A DNA stretch of 64,000 bases, from NCBI RefSeq assembly GCF_902859935.1, contig NZ_CADIKI010000005.1, positions 331,151 through 395,150 of the forward strand, given 5' to 3'. Below, in pieces: positions 27,411 to 35,829 of the stretch. This DNA is from Paraburkholderia fynbosensis (GTDB lineage Bacteria; Pseudomonadota; Gammaproteobacteria; Burkholderiales; Burkholderiaceae). Each line of letters opens with the position of its first letter. Within the stretch, counting starts at the first letter, position 1. A program made the translations under genes and the position numbers. A model generated the notes under the pieces. The model was not told where the DNA came from. It searched no databases and saw only the letters and a program-made list of their open reading frames with translations.

Positions 27411-27519
27411 GGCCGGCAACGCGCAATGAATATGCGCTGGAAAGCGGGGATTAATTCATGAGCGAATTGGGATGGAACGAAGCGCGCTCATCGCGTGAGA
27501 GCAGAGAGTAAATTATCGC

Positions 27520-27975
27520 TTATTGCCCCGCCGTATGCGCGCGCAGAAACGCCACATAACCATTCTGCGTCTTGAGGATCTTCTCGGCGCACTCGTCATA
27601 GTCCGAACCCTTCGCGCCGTCCGGTCCGTACATGCCGCGGCACTGTGCAAAGAGCGTGAGCGTCGCGCCCGCGTCTTTCGCATCGCGGCTCGCCGAGAAG
27701 GCGGCATCACCCGAGCCAGAGGGCACGCCGGTTTCGATCGCGACCGCGTCCGCGCGTGTCACATGCGTGTCGGAATGCTGTTCGATGTAGCGTTTGGTCA
27801 GCGCCCACGCCGCGTCGCAGTTCTGTGCATCGCAATTGACGGTCGCATTGCGCTGAGCAGCAGCCAGGCCGGTTTCGTTATGGAGAAATTGCTCGGCTTG
27901 CTTCGCCTGCTTTTCAGGCGACGAGCAACCGGCGAGTACAAGCGCAACAAGCACAGAAGCAGCGATCTTTTTCAC
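27520..27975 (-). CDS. Lipoprotein of unknown function
   Basis: 151 residues with a type II signal MKKIAASVLVALVLAGCSSPE (lipobox LAGC). The mature part is helical and has four cysteines spaced as two pairs (CDAQNCDAAW ... CRGMYGPDG ... CAEKI), likely disulphides in the periplasm. Family not recognised. It is flanked by the DeoR gene on the same strand, 107 bp upstream of it. Confidence 0.8.
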   Translation of the reverse strand: MKKIAASVLVALVLAGCSSPEKQAKQAEQFLHNETGLAAAQRNATVNCDAQNCDAAWALTKRYIEQHSDTHVTRADAVAIETGVPSGSGDAAFSASRDAKDAGATLTLFAQCRGMYGPDGAKGSDYDECAEKILKTQNGYVAFLRAHTAGQ

Positions 27976-28082
27976 GAGTCAAACCTCTCAAGCCACGTTC
28001 GAGCGCGATTATAGCTGTGTGCCGGAAGCGCTCGCGCGTTTGCTTGCCAAGAAGAACGGTCACGCATCGCACGCATTGGACG

Positions 28083-28838
28083 TCACGCACGAACCACGCT
28101 TACGCCAGCGGCCTCCAGTGGCGCGATCAACCCCGCATCGGTCGAGCGCTCGACCACCACGGTCTGTGCAAGCGTCACGTCGCCGATGACATAGGCCGAC
28201 GCCGCGTTGAGCTTTTCCGTGGTCGCAAGAACGACGGTCTCCGCCGAACGCGCGGCAAGCGCGCGTTTCACGTAGGCCTCTTCAAGATCACCGGTGCTGA
28301 GTCCCGCCGTCGGATGAACACCGGTCACGCCCATGAAGTAGAGGTCGGCGTGGATATGCGACATCGCCTCGATGGCGCCTGCGCCCACGGTCACGATCGA
28401 ATGTTTATAGAGCCTGCCGCCGATCACGATCACTTCGATCGACGGGTGTTCGGCCAGCGCGACGGCAATCGTGGGACTGTGCGTCACGACCGTCGCCGCC
28501 AGCGAGGACGGGATGTGCCTGACGAGTTCGGCGCAGGTCGTCCCGCCGTCGATGATCACGATCTGTCCTGGCTCGATCATGGCTGCCGCGGCCATGCCGA
28601 TCGCGCGTTTGCCCGAGGATTCCAGCGTGCGCCGCTTTGAAAAAGAAGCGACAGCCGGCGACGCGGGCAGGGCGCCGCCGTGCACCCGCTGCAGCGAACC
28701 CTCGGCGGCGAGTTCGCGCAAGTCGCGCCGTATGGTGTCCTCCGACACGCCGAACTGCACGGCGAGCGGCGCCGCGAGCACCTGCCCGTCACGGGCAAGC
28801 CATTCGAGGATGGTTTTCTTACGTTGGCTGGTCAACAT
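28083..28838 (-). CDS. DeoR family transcriptional regulator
   Basis: 251 residues. The N-terminal helix-turn-helix RKKTILEWLARDGQVLAAPLAVQFGVSEDTIRRDLRELAAEGSLQRVHGGALP is the DeoR signature. The sugar-phosphate binding domain follows (KRAIGMAAAAMIEPGQIVIIDGGTTCAELVRHIP ... GVTGVHPTAGLSTGDLEEAYVKRAL). Family members sense phosphorylated sugars. It is divergent from the nudK gene, with an inverted repeat between them, so control of nudK and of itself is likely. Confidence 0.92.
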   Translation of the reverse strand: MLTSQRKKTILEWLARDGQVLAAPLAVQFGVSEDTIRRDLRELAAEGSLQRVHGGALPASPAVASFSKRRTLESSGKRAIGMAAAAMIEPGQIVIIDGGTTCAELVRHIPSSLAATVVTHSPTIAVALAEHPSIEVIVIGGRLYKHSIVTVGAGAIEAMSHIHADLYFMGVTGVHPTAGLSTGDLEEAYVKRALAARSAETVVLATTEKLNAASAYVIGDVTLAQTVVVERSTDAGLIAPLEAAGVSVVRA

Positions 28839-28857
28839 GGCTTTGCACGTTTCTTCT

Positions 28858-28885
28858 TGATATTACACGAATATGCACGATATCA
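28858..28885. promoter_or_regulatory. Inverted repeat between deoR-type gene and nudK
   Basis: TGATAT (28858-28863) and ATATCA (28880-28885) flank a 16-base spacer containing CACGAATATGCACG. It lies 20 bp upstream of the DeoR start and 34 bp upstream of nudK, the expected place for a shared operator. Confidence 0.45.
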
Positions 28886-28918
28886 TCAATGCCACTATCG
28901 AACCAGCAGGAGCCGGCC

Positions 28919-29518
28919 ATGGCAGCCACGCAGGACCGTGTACGCATCATCGATACGACCGTGCTGTCCGACGACTGGTACGTACTGAAGAAAACAACGT
29001 TCGAATTCCTGCGGCGCGACGGCACGTGGCAACGTCAAACGCGCGAAACGTACGACCGGGGCAACGGCGCGACGCTGCTACTGTTCAACCGTGCGAGAAA
29101 GACCGTGGTGCTGACCCGGCAATTCCGCTTGCCCGCGTTCGTCAACGGTCACGACGGAATGATGCTGGAAGCCGCGGCGGGTCTGCTCGAGAAGGCGTCG
29201 CCGGAAGAACGCATTCGCGCCGAGGTGGAGGAAGAAACCGGCTACCGCGTGCAACACGTGCAGAAAGTCTTCGAAGCTTATATGAGCCCCGGCTCCGTGA
29301 CGGAGAAGCTGTACTTTTTCATCGCCGAATACGATGCCGGGACGCGGGTCGGCAACGGCGGCGGAGTGCAAACCGAAGGCGAAGACATCGAGGTCGTCGA
29401 ACTGGCGCTGGAAGAAGCCTTGGAAGGCATGCGCCGTGGCGACATCGTCGATGCGAAGACCATCATGCTGCTGCAATTCCTTGCGCTGCGCGAACAGGCG
29501 CAGCAGCGTTCACAGTGA
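28919..29518 (+). CDS. nudK: GDP-mannose pyrophosphatase NudK-like Nudix hydrolase
   Basis: 199 residues from the ATG at 28919, which has GGAG eight bases upstream. The protein follows E. coli NudK closely: VLSDDWYVLKKTTFEFLRRDG, YDRGNGATLLLFNRARKTVVLTRQFRLPAFVNG, the Nudix region GLLEKASPEERIRAEVEEETGY, FEAYMSPGSVTEKLYFFIAEY and GEDIEVVEL. In the Nudix box the catalytic core EVEEETG is present, but the usual first Glu is Ser and the Arg before it is Ala. The expected reaction is hydrolysis of GDP-mannose or ADP-ribose-like nucleotides. Confidence 0.85.
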   Translation: MAATQDRVRIIDTTVLSDDWYVLKKTTFEFLRRDGTWQRQTRETYDRGNGATLLLFNRARKTVVLTRQFRLPAFVNGHDGMMLEAAAGLLEKASPEERIRAEVEEETGYRVQHVQKVFEAYMSPGSVTEKLYFFIAEYDAGTRVGNGGGVQTEGEDIEVVELALEEALEGMRRGDIVDAKTIMLLQFLALREQAQQRSQ

Positions 29519-29974
29519 CGCTGCGCCGTATCCTCGTTGCCGACCCTTGTTGCACTCCACTCGTGACGTCGCGTCGCATTCAGATCGATTTCAGTTCCCC
29601 GCCGTCCAGCCGGTCGCGCGGATGATCTGCGTATTGGGACACTGAATGATTACGCATGCGATGACCGCGGTGATGCTGTTTGCCGCGCAAGTGAACGCTT
29701 TGCTGGCCGAGGGTGTTGTTGGCACGATGCGCCCCCTCGGCTGCGCAATCTGAACGCACGCGCTCGGTGCTCTGGTACGAGCAGATTGCAGGCTCGCCAA
29801 CGACAAGCGCCGCTGCATGCCGGGCCGCGGTTGGCGTCGCCGACAAGCTGTATGATGGCGGGCTCGCGCCGGAGCGAAAGCCCGCGCGGTCGGCCCGCAG
29901 CAGATCGCGCACCGCCCGCCGCGGTTCCACGGTGCCAACCTATCCATTCACGACGACCCGGAGGAAGACTCGCC
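29519..29974. other. Intergenic region between nudK and ppnP
   Basis: 456 bp. A minus-strand frame near 29591-29750 ends in a natural-looking tail ([20 protein letters not shown]) but is not assignable and its upstream part is Arg-rich. I do not call a gene. Confidence 0.45.
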
Positions 29975-30295
29975 ATGACGGCCGCAACGCAATTCGATCA
30001 GGTTTCCATTATCAAACGAGCCAACGTCTATTTCGATGGCAAGTGTGTCTCGCACACCGTGCTCTTCGCCGATGGCTCGCGAAAGACGCTCGGCGTGATT
30101 CTGCCGGGCACGCTCAACTTCGGCACCGACGCGCCGGAACTGATGGAAGTGCAGGCCGGCCAGTGCCGCATCCGCCTCGAAGGCAGCGACGAGTGGAAGA
30201 CGTATCGCGCGGGCGAGTCGTTCTCGGTGCCCGGCAAGAGCCGCTTCGATATCGACGTAATCGAAACGCTCGATTACGTTTGCAGCTATCTGTGA
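29975..30295 (+). CDS. ppnP: Pyrimidine/purine nucleoside phosphorylase PpnP
   Basis: 106 residues, the normal length of PpnP (YaiE, DUF1255). It is a single cupin: [39 protein letters not shown], then [24 protein letters not shown] and [16 protein letters not shown]. Family members cleave diverse nucleosides phosphorolytically to free base and ribose-1-phosphate. The ribosome site GGAGGAAG lies at good distance from the ATG at 29975. It is monocistronic. Confidence 0.95.
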   Translation: MTAATQFDQVSIIKRANVYFDGKCVSHTVLFADGSRKTLGVILPGTLNFGTDAPELMEVQAGQCRIRLEGSDEWKTYRAGESFSVPGKSRFDIDVIETLDYVCSYL

Positions 30296-30465
30296 AGATG
30301 GATGGGCATGCGGCGTCCGTTGTCGCACGCGATTTTGCGCGCGTGCGGTGGTATTGAAGCCGCGCGTTAGCGGCTACGATCTGCGTGGCGGCGTTTGAGT
30401 TCACCTGGCATCGTACGTCTGAACAACGGTCGTTCACATCCCATCGGCGGATAAAGATGCGGGCA

Positions 30466-30494
30466 TTCACAAAAGATGATTCGCCCGCTACAAT
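30466..30494 (+). promoter_or_regulatory. tRNA-Leu promoter
   Basis: TTCACA (30466-30471), a 17-bp spacer and TACAAT (30489-30494), with the mature tRNA starting 12 bp further on. Confidence 0.65.
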
Positions 30495-30505
30495 GGCGCC
30501 CCCTT

Positions 30506-30590
30506 GCCCAGGTGGCGAAATTGGTAGACGCACTATCTTGAGGGGGTAGCGCCGAAAGGCGTGCGGGTTCAAATCCCGCCCTGGGCACCA
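30506..30590 (+). tRNA. tRNA-Leu (anticodon GAG)
   Basis: 85 nt with encoded CCA. The acceptor stem is GCCCAGG...CCTGGGC followed by ACCA. The D arm has AATTGGTAGAC, the anticodon stem CTATC/GGTAG encloses loop TTGAGGG (anticodon GAG), then a class II variable arm (GCGCCGAAAGGCGT) and the T arm GCGGGTTCAAATCCCGC. Confidence 0.95.
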
Positions 30591-30592
30591 GT

Positions 30593-30777
30593 TTCTATCC
30601 GCAGTCCTGCGTAGAAGCTATGGAGGTTGCGATTCCAGAATGCGTTCGAGTAGCGAATCGCAACATCGTCCATCAGATCCGATTGCCGCCCGAACTTGAG
30701 CGTTCCATAGGGCCCATCAATGCCGACATAGGCCTAACGATCGAACAACGTATTTGTTTTGATCAGCGCGCCAGAAT
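30593..30777 (-). pseudogene. Fragment of a Gram-negative porin gene with an internal stop
   Basis: Read on the minus strand from about 30777, the frame gives NSGALIKTNTLFDR, a TAG stop, then AYVGIDGPYGTLKFGRQS and DLMDDVAIRYSNAFWNRNLH. GRQAYVG-x-GTLxxGRQ followed by MDD is the hallmark N-terminal third of Burkholderia-type OmpC porins; the Gln codon of this motif has become TAG. Both ends are missing. It directly abuts the 3' end of tRNA-Leu. Confidence 0.75.
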
Positions 30778-30783
30778 TGACAT

Positions 30784-31149
30784 GTGCTGATGGGCGACCT
30801 TTCCGAGGCGGAAATCGAAGCGCTTTTCCCCGAGCCAATGCTGCCGACCTACACGCCGCATACCCCTCGTACCGCGAAGGAAGTTTATCAGCGCGCGCAA
30901 AAGTATGCGGCGGAAGGCTGTGCGGTCAGTGAGTCGTCGTTCGAACCCGACATCTCTGTGATCAGCGCACCGGTGCGCGACGAAACCCGAATGATCGTCG
31001 CCGCGGTGACACTGACGATTGCCAAACCGTTTCTCGAGAAGGCGATGTTCGACCAGGGCCTCGTCGCCCAGGTGAAGCAGGCGCCGGCCGAGTTGTCGCA
31101 GAGACTGAACTATCGCGCGGACGCGCCTGAAGAAGTCAGTAAAGCGTGA
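30784..31149 (+). pseudogene. 3' fragment of an IclR family regulator gene
   Basis: 121 codons encode only the C-terminal half of the IclR effector domain: LMGDLSEAEIEALFPEPMLP, TPRTAKEVYQRAQKYAAEG, CAVSESSFEPDISVISAPVRDE and a tail ending ELSQRLNY. The helix-turn-helix and the first half of the ligand domain are absent, and the short start has no ribosome site. It lies next to the porin fragment on the opposite strand, which suggests that one deletion removed the parts between them. Confidence 0.75.
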
Positions 31150-31332
31150 GAGGTGGCGCGTGCGATTGCGCGCAAAGGACGCTGACTTCGCTGCGAGTGA
31201 AACGCCGAGCCCTGAGACGAGCCTTCGGTTCGTCGACGATCTCAACTGCCCAATCGACTGGCCCGGCGTTCGTGGTCCTCGACTCGTCGACACCACGAAA
31301 CGCTGAGCCAGAACCCGGCGCTCCTCGCGTGT

Positions 31333-32619
31333 TCACACCGGCGCGCTACGCAGCCGCGCCACGTTCCGCTCACGTACCGTAAGCGCCAAGGCAACCAGCC
31401 CAAGCGCCGCGAGCGCACTCGCGACGACGAACGCCGACGAATACCCCGCGCCGTACTGAATCATGAAACCAGTGATGCTCGGCGAGAGAATGCCCGCGAG
31501 ATTCGCGAGCAAATGCACGAAGCCGCCGGTCGCCCCGATTCGCTCGCGCGGCACGATGTCCTGCAGCAGCGACCAGCAGGCCTGCGGCGTCATGAAGGCG
31601 AAGAGGCTCGCAACCGCGATCAGCGTGACGGCAGGCACGAGCGAACTCACGCGCGAGACGAGCATCACGCAGATCGCCGCCATGCCGAGGCCCATCATGA
31701 TCACGGTCTTGCGCGCAAAGAGAACGTTGCCCGTGCGCTTGTAGAGTCCGTCCGAGATCATGCCGCCCAGCACGAAGCCGAGCGTCGCGCCCAGCCACGG
31801 CAGAATACCGACCAAGCTCATGTGCTTGATATCCAGATGCTGGTAGTCGGTCAGGTAGCTCGGCAACCACGAAAGAAAAAAGTACAACACGTAGTTAAAC
31901 GCGAAGAACGCCATCGCGACGCCGAGCACCGGCAGCGAAAGCAGATAGTGGAAGACACCATGCGACGTGGCGGCCGCGCCAGTAGAGCTCGAAGGCGTCG
32001 GTTGACGACCGGCGGCAATCCATTGAGCCTCTTGCTTCGATACCGACGGATGTTCATCCGGCTGATCGCGAAAGCAGCGCCACCAGAACGCCATCCAGAC
32101 GAAACCGAGTACCGCGATCACCGCGAACGAGACGCGCCAGCTGAATTGCAGCGCAACCAGCCCGACGATCGGCGCCGCGACGGCCGCGCCAAGCGGTTGC
32201 CCGGCATTGGTGAGACCAACCGCCCTGCCCGCTTCACTGCGCGGAAACCAGTTGGAAATGGACTTGTTGGTCGTGGTGCCCATGGGCCCTTCGGCGACAC
32301 CGAACGCGACCCGCGCGACCATGAGCGTGGCGAAGTTGCTGGCGAACGCGGTTGCCCCACAAAACGCGGACCAGAACCCCGCCGCAAGCATGAAGACTTT
32401 ACGCGGGCCGAATCTGTCGGCAGCCCAACCGCCGACGAAGCAGAACACGCAGTAGCCGATAAAGAAGCTGCTGAAGAGCAGACCCATTTGCGCGTCGTTG
32501 ATGTGCAAGTCCGCCTTGATGATCGGCGCGACCACGGATAACGCGGCGCGATCCAGATAATTCAGCATGCCGGCAAAGAACAGCAGCGCGGCAACCACCC
32601 AACGGTATCGCGACTTCAT
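31333..32619 (-). CDS. MFS transporter, ACS family (sugar-acid type)
   Basis: 428 residues, twelve membrane helices. MKSRYRWVVAALLFFAGMLNYLDRAALSVVAPIIK with the NYLDRAALS motif, DRFGPRKVFM in loop 2-3 and VAEGPMGTTTNKSISNWFPRSEAGRAVGL are typical of the GudP/ExuT branch, which imports aldonates, uronates and related acids by proton symport. GGAG lies 8 bases before the ATG at 32619. It has no catabolic neighbour, but two copies of a GntR-like operator are found upstream. Confidence 0.9.
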   Translation of the reverse strand: MKSRYRWVVAALLFFAGMLNYLDRAALSVVAPIIKADLHINDAQMGLLFSSFFIGYCVFCFVGGWAADRFGPRKVFMLAAGFWSAFCGATAFASNFATLMVARVAFGVAEGPMGTTTNKSISNWFPRSEAGRAVGLTNAGQPLGAAVAAPIVGLVALQFSWRVSFAVIAVLGFVWMAFWWRCFRDQPDEHPSVSKQEAQWIAAGRQPTPSSSTGAAATSHGVFHYLLSLPVLGVAMAFFAFNYVLYFFLSWLPSYLTDYQHLDIKHMSLVGILPWLGATLGFVLGGMISDGLYKRTGNVLFARKTVIMMGLGMAAICVMLVSRVSSLVPAVTLIAVASLFAFMTPQACWSLLQDIVPRERIGATGGFVHLLANLAGILSPSITGFMIQYGAGYSSAFVVASALAALGLVALALTVRERNVARLRSAPV

Positions 32620-33464
32620 GGCTTTTCTCCTCACGTGGCCCGGTCGGTGGACTGCGCCTGAACGCATGCGTTGGCCTGGAACGGGAGCGCGGCTTTTTGA
32701 TGACTGCAGGAGCTTCCGGGCCTGGTGATGCGGGTGGGCTTTGCGCCGGGCTGGACGGTTAGTTTCGCGGCGACTCGAAGGTCGGGACGTGGTGCGGTAG
32801 CATCCCAAACCTCGTATGTCGTCGTACATCGTCTGGCAGTTTAAGAGTGCTAGCTGGGCTACGCAAAGTAGTATTTACCCGAGGAAGTCAGCGAAATCTT
32901 AACAGAGCTTTCGTTATTTCCTTGGGTTCTCAGCCAGTCCGTCGCTCAATCGGTGTGAACGGACGGCGCCGCTAACAGATATACGACAACGTATAACTAA
33001 CGGTACGCCAATGCGCCGGATTGCCTCAACGGAACAGGAGAGTCGTGCTCAGGCAGCTACTGACGCCATCCATTCTGGGAAGCTGGCATTGCCGCAGTGC
33101 GAAAATCCGCCGCTAAGGCCTCCCTTATGTTTGTGGTGGCGAAATAAACACAGACGGTTAGTTGCATAACTGAGCTTATATTTGTCCAGCCGTTGGAGCC
33201 TCGCCGCCTATGCCCTCGATCAGCGAACTCTCGTACTTGCGATCGCCCGACTCCTTGATCGTCCTTAGCACGGGCAGCGAATAGCCCGCGATTGTCGTGG
33301 CAAGCGCGATGCTCTCGTCGCGAGAACGGATGGACAACACGATGAAGTGCGATACGTTTCCGAGTGAGGGCGTTCCCGCATAGCGCAGACATCGGCAAGC
33401 CTCAACCGACTTTCGATTGCCGGACATGACATGCCGTGCGGCACGACTACGACAACCCGGTAGC
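32620..33464. other. Long upstream region of the MFS gene, no clear gene
   Basis: 845 bp. Besides the two operators it contains a plus frame at 33011 (MRRIASTEQESRAQAATDAI ...) and a minus frame 33176-33427 (83 aa, HFIVLSIRSRDESIALATTI ...). Both have protein-like composition but neither has a ribosome site or a family I recognise, so I do not call them as genes. They may be gene remnants. Confidence 0.45.
32811..32997. promoter_or_regulatory. Two copies of a 20-bp GntR-like operator upstream of the MFS gene
   Basis: CTCGTATGTCGTCGTACATC at 32811-32830 and, in the opposite orientation, GATATACGACAACGTATAAC at 32978-32997. Turned to the same strand they share GAT-TACGAC-AC-TA. The second contains the perfect palindrome TATACG-ACAA-CGTATA. 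The form resembles FadR/GntR sites. The spacing of 167 bp would permit DNA looping. Confidence 0.55.
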
Positions 33465-34898
33465 TCAGATCACGATCGCTCCGGTTATCAGACCGACCAG
33501 CGCGGCGATAGCACCACACACCGCCACCGCGAAAATGATCCACTCGGTTCTAATGAACACCGGCACACGGCGCTCCCGTCTGGCGAGGATGAACAGCACG
33601 GTGCCAGGCGCATAGAGCATCGCCGACATCATCAGGAATTTGGCGCCGCCCGCAAATAACAGGAATGCCGTATACAGCGTGGCGAAAGCGGCAATGAAGT
33701 ATTCCCGGCGCAATACGCTGTGCTGCTCGCCACCCTGTTCGATATCGTGACGCGCGGCCTTGATGCCGAAAGCCGCGACCAGAAAATACGGAATCAGCGC
33801 CATCGAACTGGTGAGGTTGATCATCAGCGAAAACGCATCCGTCGACCAATACGTGCTGATCACGAATAGTTGCACCACGGTGCTGGTCAAGCAGATCGCG
33901 GCGACCGGCAATTGGCGCTCGTTCTGCTTGGCGAAGATGCGCGGCATCGTGCCCATGCGTGCTGCGGCAAACAGCACTTCGGCGCAAATGAGCGACCAAG
34001 CGAGGTACGCGCCGAGAATCGAAATGATCAGGCCGGCGCCGATAAAGACCGTGCCGAACGGACCCAGCAGTGCGCCCAGCACCGCCGCCATCGACGGCTG
34101 CCGCATCACGGCGATGTCCGCGCGCGGCAAGGTCGCGTAGGGCAGCAGCGTCACCATCACCAGCAGACACAGGACGGCCGCGAAGCCGTAGAGCGTCGCG
34201 GCGCCGACATGCGAACGTTGCCTGGCATAACGTGAATACACGCTTGCGCCCTCGATGCCGACGAATACGAACACGGTGACGAGCATGGTCGCGCGGACTT
34301 GCGAGAACAGTCCTGTCGAGAGCGCATCGCCGCTTTCCCAGAAGTTCGCGTGGAACATGTCGGCGCGGAACAGGACGATCAATATGCCGATGAACACGAT
34401 AATCGGAATGACTTTCGCCACCGTCACGATGGTGTTGATCATCGTGGCCTGCTTTACGCCTCGCAACATCACGAAGTGGAACAGCCATATGCCGACCGAC
34501 GACACTGCGATCGCAGTCGCCGTATTGCCATCGCCGAATGCCGGGACGAATGCGCCCAGCGTCGATTTGATCAGCACCCAGTACGAGACATTGCCGAAGC
34601 ACCCTGCCATCCAGTAGCCGAATGCGGAGAGAAAGCCCGCATAGTCGCCGAAGCCCGCTCTCGCGTACGCGAACACGCCGGCGTCGAGTTCGGGCCGCCG
34701 TTGCGCCAACGCCTGGAAAACGCGCGCCAATGCATACATGCCGATGCCCGCGATGCACCATGCGATGATCGCGCCGACCGGCCCGGTCGCGCGCGCGAAG
34801 TTACGCGGCAGCGAAAAGATCCCTGCGCCCACCATTGATCCGACGACCATCGCGGTCAATGCGGGCAACGACAGTTTCGGCTCGACCTGTGACGCCAT
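33465..34898 (-). CDS. APC family amino-acid antiporter, ArcD/arginine-ornithine type
   Basis: 477 residues with about twelve to thirteen transmembrane helices. The N-terminus KLSLPALTAMVVGSMVGAGIFSLPRNFA is the APC motif (GSxxGAGIF), and GAIIAWCIAGIGMYALARVFQALAQRRPELDAGVFAYARAGFGDY is characteristic of the basic-amino-acid antiporters ArcD, LysP-like and YjdE. It would exchange arginine for ornithine or a related pair. No arcABC genes are linked in this window. GGTGA serves as ribosome site before the ATG at 34898. Confidence 0.88.
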   Translation of the reverse strand: MASQVEPKLSLPALTAMVVGSMVGAGIFSLPRNFARATGPVGAIIAWCIAGIGMYALARVFQALAQRRPELDAGVFAYARAGFGDYAGFLSAFGYWMAGCFGNVSYWVLIKSTLGAFVPAFGDGNTATAIAVSSVGIWLFHFVMLRGVKQATMINTIVTVAKVIPIIVFIGILIVLFRADMFHANFWESGDALSTGLFSQVRATMLVTVFVFVGIEGASVYSRYARQRSHVGAATLYGFAAVLCLLVMVTLLPYATLPRADIAVMRQPSMAAVLGALLGPFGTVFIGAGLIISILGAYLAWSLICAEVLFAAARMGTMPRIFAKQNERQLPVAAICLTSTVVQLFVISTYWSTDAFSLMINLTSSMALIPYFLVAAFGIKAARHDIEQGGEQHSVLRREYFIAAFATLYTAFLLFAGGAKFLMMSAMLYAPGTVLFILARRERRVPVFIRTEWIIFAVAVCGAIAALVGLITGAIVI

Positions 34899-35039
34899 TG
34901 TTCACCATTCAAGGAGCTGGGGTTCTTTTAGAAGTGGACCAGCGCGGGTGAGCATTGCGCTCCTCTCTGAGCGCTACAGCGCTAGTCCTCCCGAAGTGCG
35001 TTTTCTATTGCACCGGAAGAGGCGAATCGGTTCGTCGCA

Positions 35040-35162
35040 TCATGCTGGCCAGCCGGCGTGCAACGTCAAACCGGTTCTCTCGATCAGGCGGTGTTTGTTG
35101 TAGTCGGGAATGTCCTCGTCGTCGTCGTTGAAGAGCCGCTTCAGAGAGGCCCGTTTGCACAC
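35040..35162 (-). pseudogene. Possible C-terminal gene fragment
   Basis: A minus-strand frame (GTG at 35162 or no start) reads ASLKRLFNDDDEDIPDYNKH and RLIERTGLTLHAGWPA before a stop at 35040. Composition is that of a real protein end rather than an Arg-rich shadow. No ribosome site, family unknown. Confidence 0.3.
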
Positions 35163-35472
35163 GCCTGAAGTGTCTTTTCTTCAGCGTCGCGCCTCTAGGC
35201 ATCATAGGATATCTGCAGCGATATGGTCAGTTGGTTTGCACTCATCCTCCGCCAATCTTGCGGGGAAAAGCAAAGAGCTGTTCTTATCGCGAGCGCCCAT
35301 TGAAGTCCTCCTGCATCACTTCACGTGACCACCACACGAGACGGCGAGTCTTTGCGAATCCGCTAGCGGAATGCGCCGTACGGTGCATCGACAAACAATG
35401 AACTCTTCTGGAGAAGACGGGCCTTCCTGCACCCTCTGCTCCAGCGCATAGCTTGCGATATGCAACGCCTAT

Positions 35473-35706
35473 TTGACATTTCAGAATGAGTGCGACCCGA
35501 TCGTCCAGAAGCGGATGGAGGTTCGCGAAGCCAACCGCAAGCAACGCGAGGCGAATGCCAAGACGAGGAAGCAGGCCCAACAGCAGCAAGCCCAAGCCAG
35601 AGCCGAGCGCAACCAGTCCGTGCAGCAATCGCGTGATCGCGCCACGGCTGCGATGTCCGCATCGGCACCGCAACAAGGGCACGCCATCCGAGGCGGGCAA
35701 CATTAG
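35473..35706 (+). CDS. Small Gln/Arg-rich hydrophilic protein, uncertain
   Basis: A frame with TTG at 35473 (or ATG at 35515) encodes up to 77 residues: YLTFQNECDPIVQKRMEVRE ahead of a helical Gln/Ala/Arg-rich tail (KQAQQQQAQARAERNQSVQQ). Codon use is biased toward G/C third positions as in neighbouring genes. It could be the end of a truncated gene, because reading upstream soon meets a stop and no ribosome site is visible. Confidence 0.35.
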   Translation: MTFQNECDPIVQKRMEVREANRKQREANAKTRKQAQQQQAQARAERNQSVQQSRDRATAAMSASAPQQGHAIRGGQH

Positions 35707-35829
35707 GCCGCCCTCGGTCGATTCGACCAATCAGAGAGAACGCCGCTATCGTGGCATCACGGCAACGACGTTTTCACGCGAATCGTCACGCCCGGCAACC
35801 TATGGGTTTTTGCCGGCACATCGCCCCAA

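Larger units (their letters stand above)
34899..35829. other. Gene-poor stretch with two small open frames
   Basis: 931 bp. It contains the two short frames listed separately at 35040-35162 and 35473-35706. The remainder has no supported gene. Confidence 0.5.

Noticed and set aside
27229..27429. 66-aa plus frame
   Set aside because: No ribosome site, and the opposite strand carries the carbohydrate-binding remnant that explains the open frame.
29591..29947. 118-aa minus frame with natural-looking C-terminus
   Set aside because: The first two thirds are Arg/Pro-rich shadow sequence and no family is recognisable.
35284..35730. 148-aa minus frame
   Set aside because: Overlaps the small Gln-rich plus frame, has low-complexity Leu/Gly repeats and no ribosome site.
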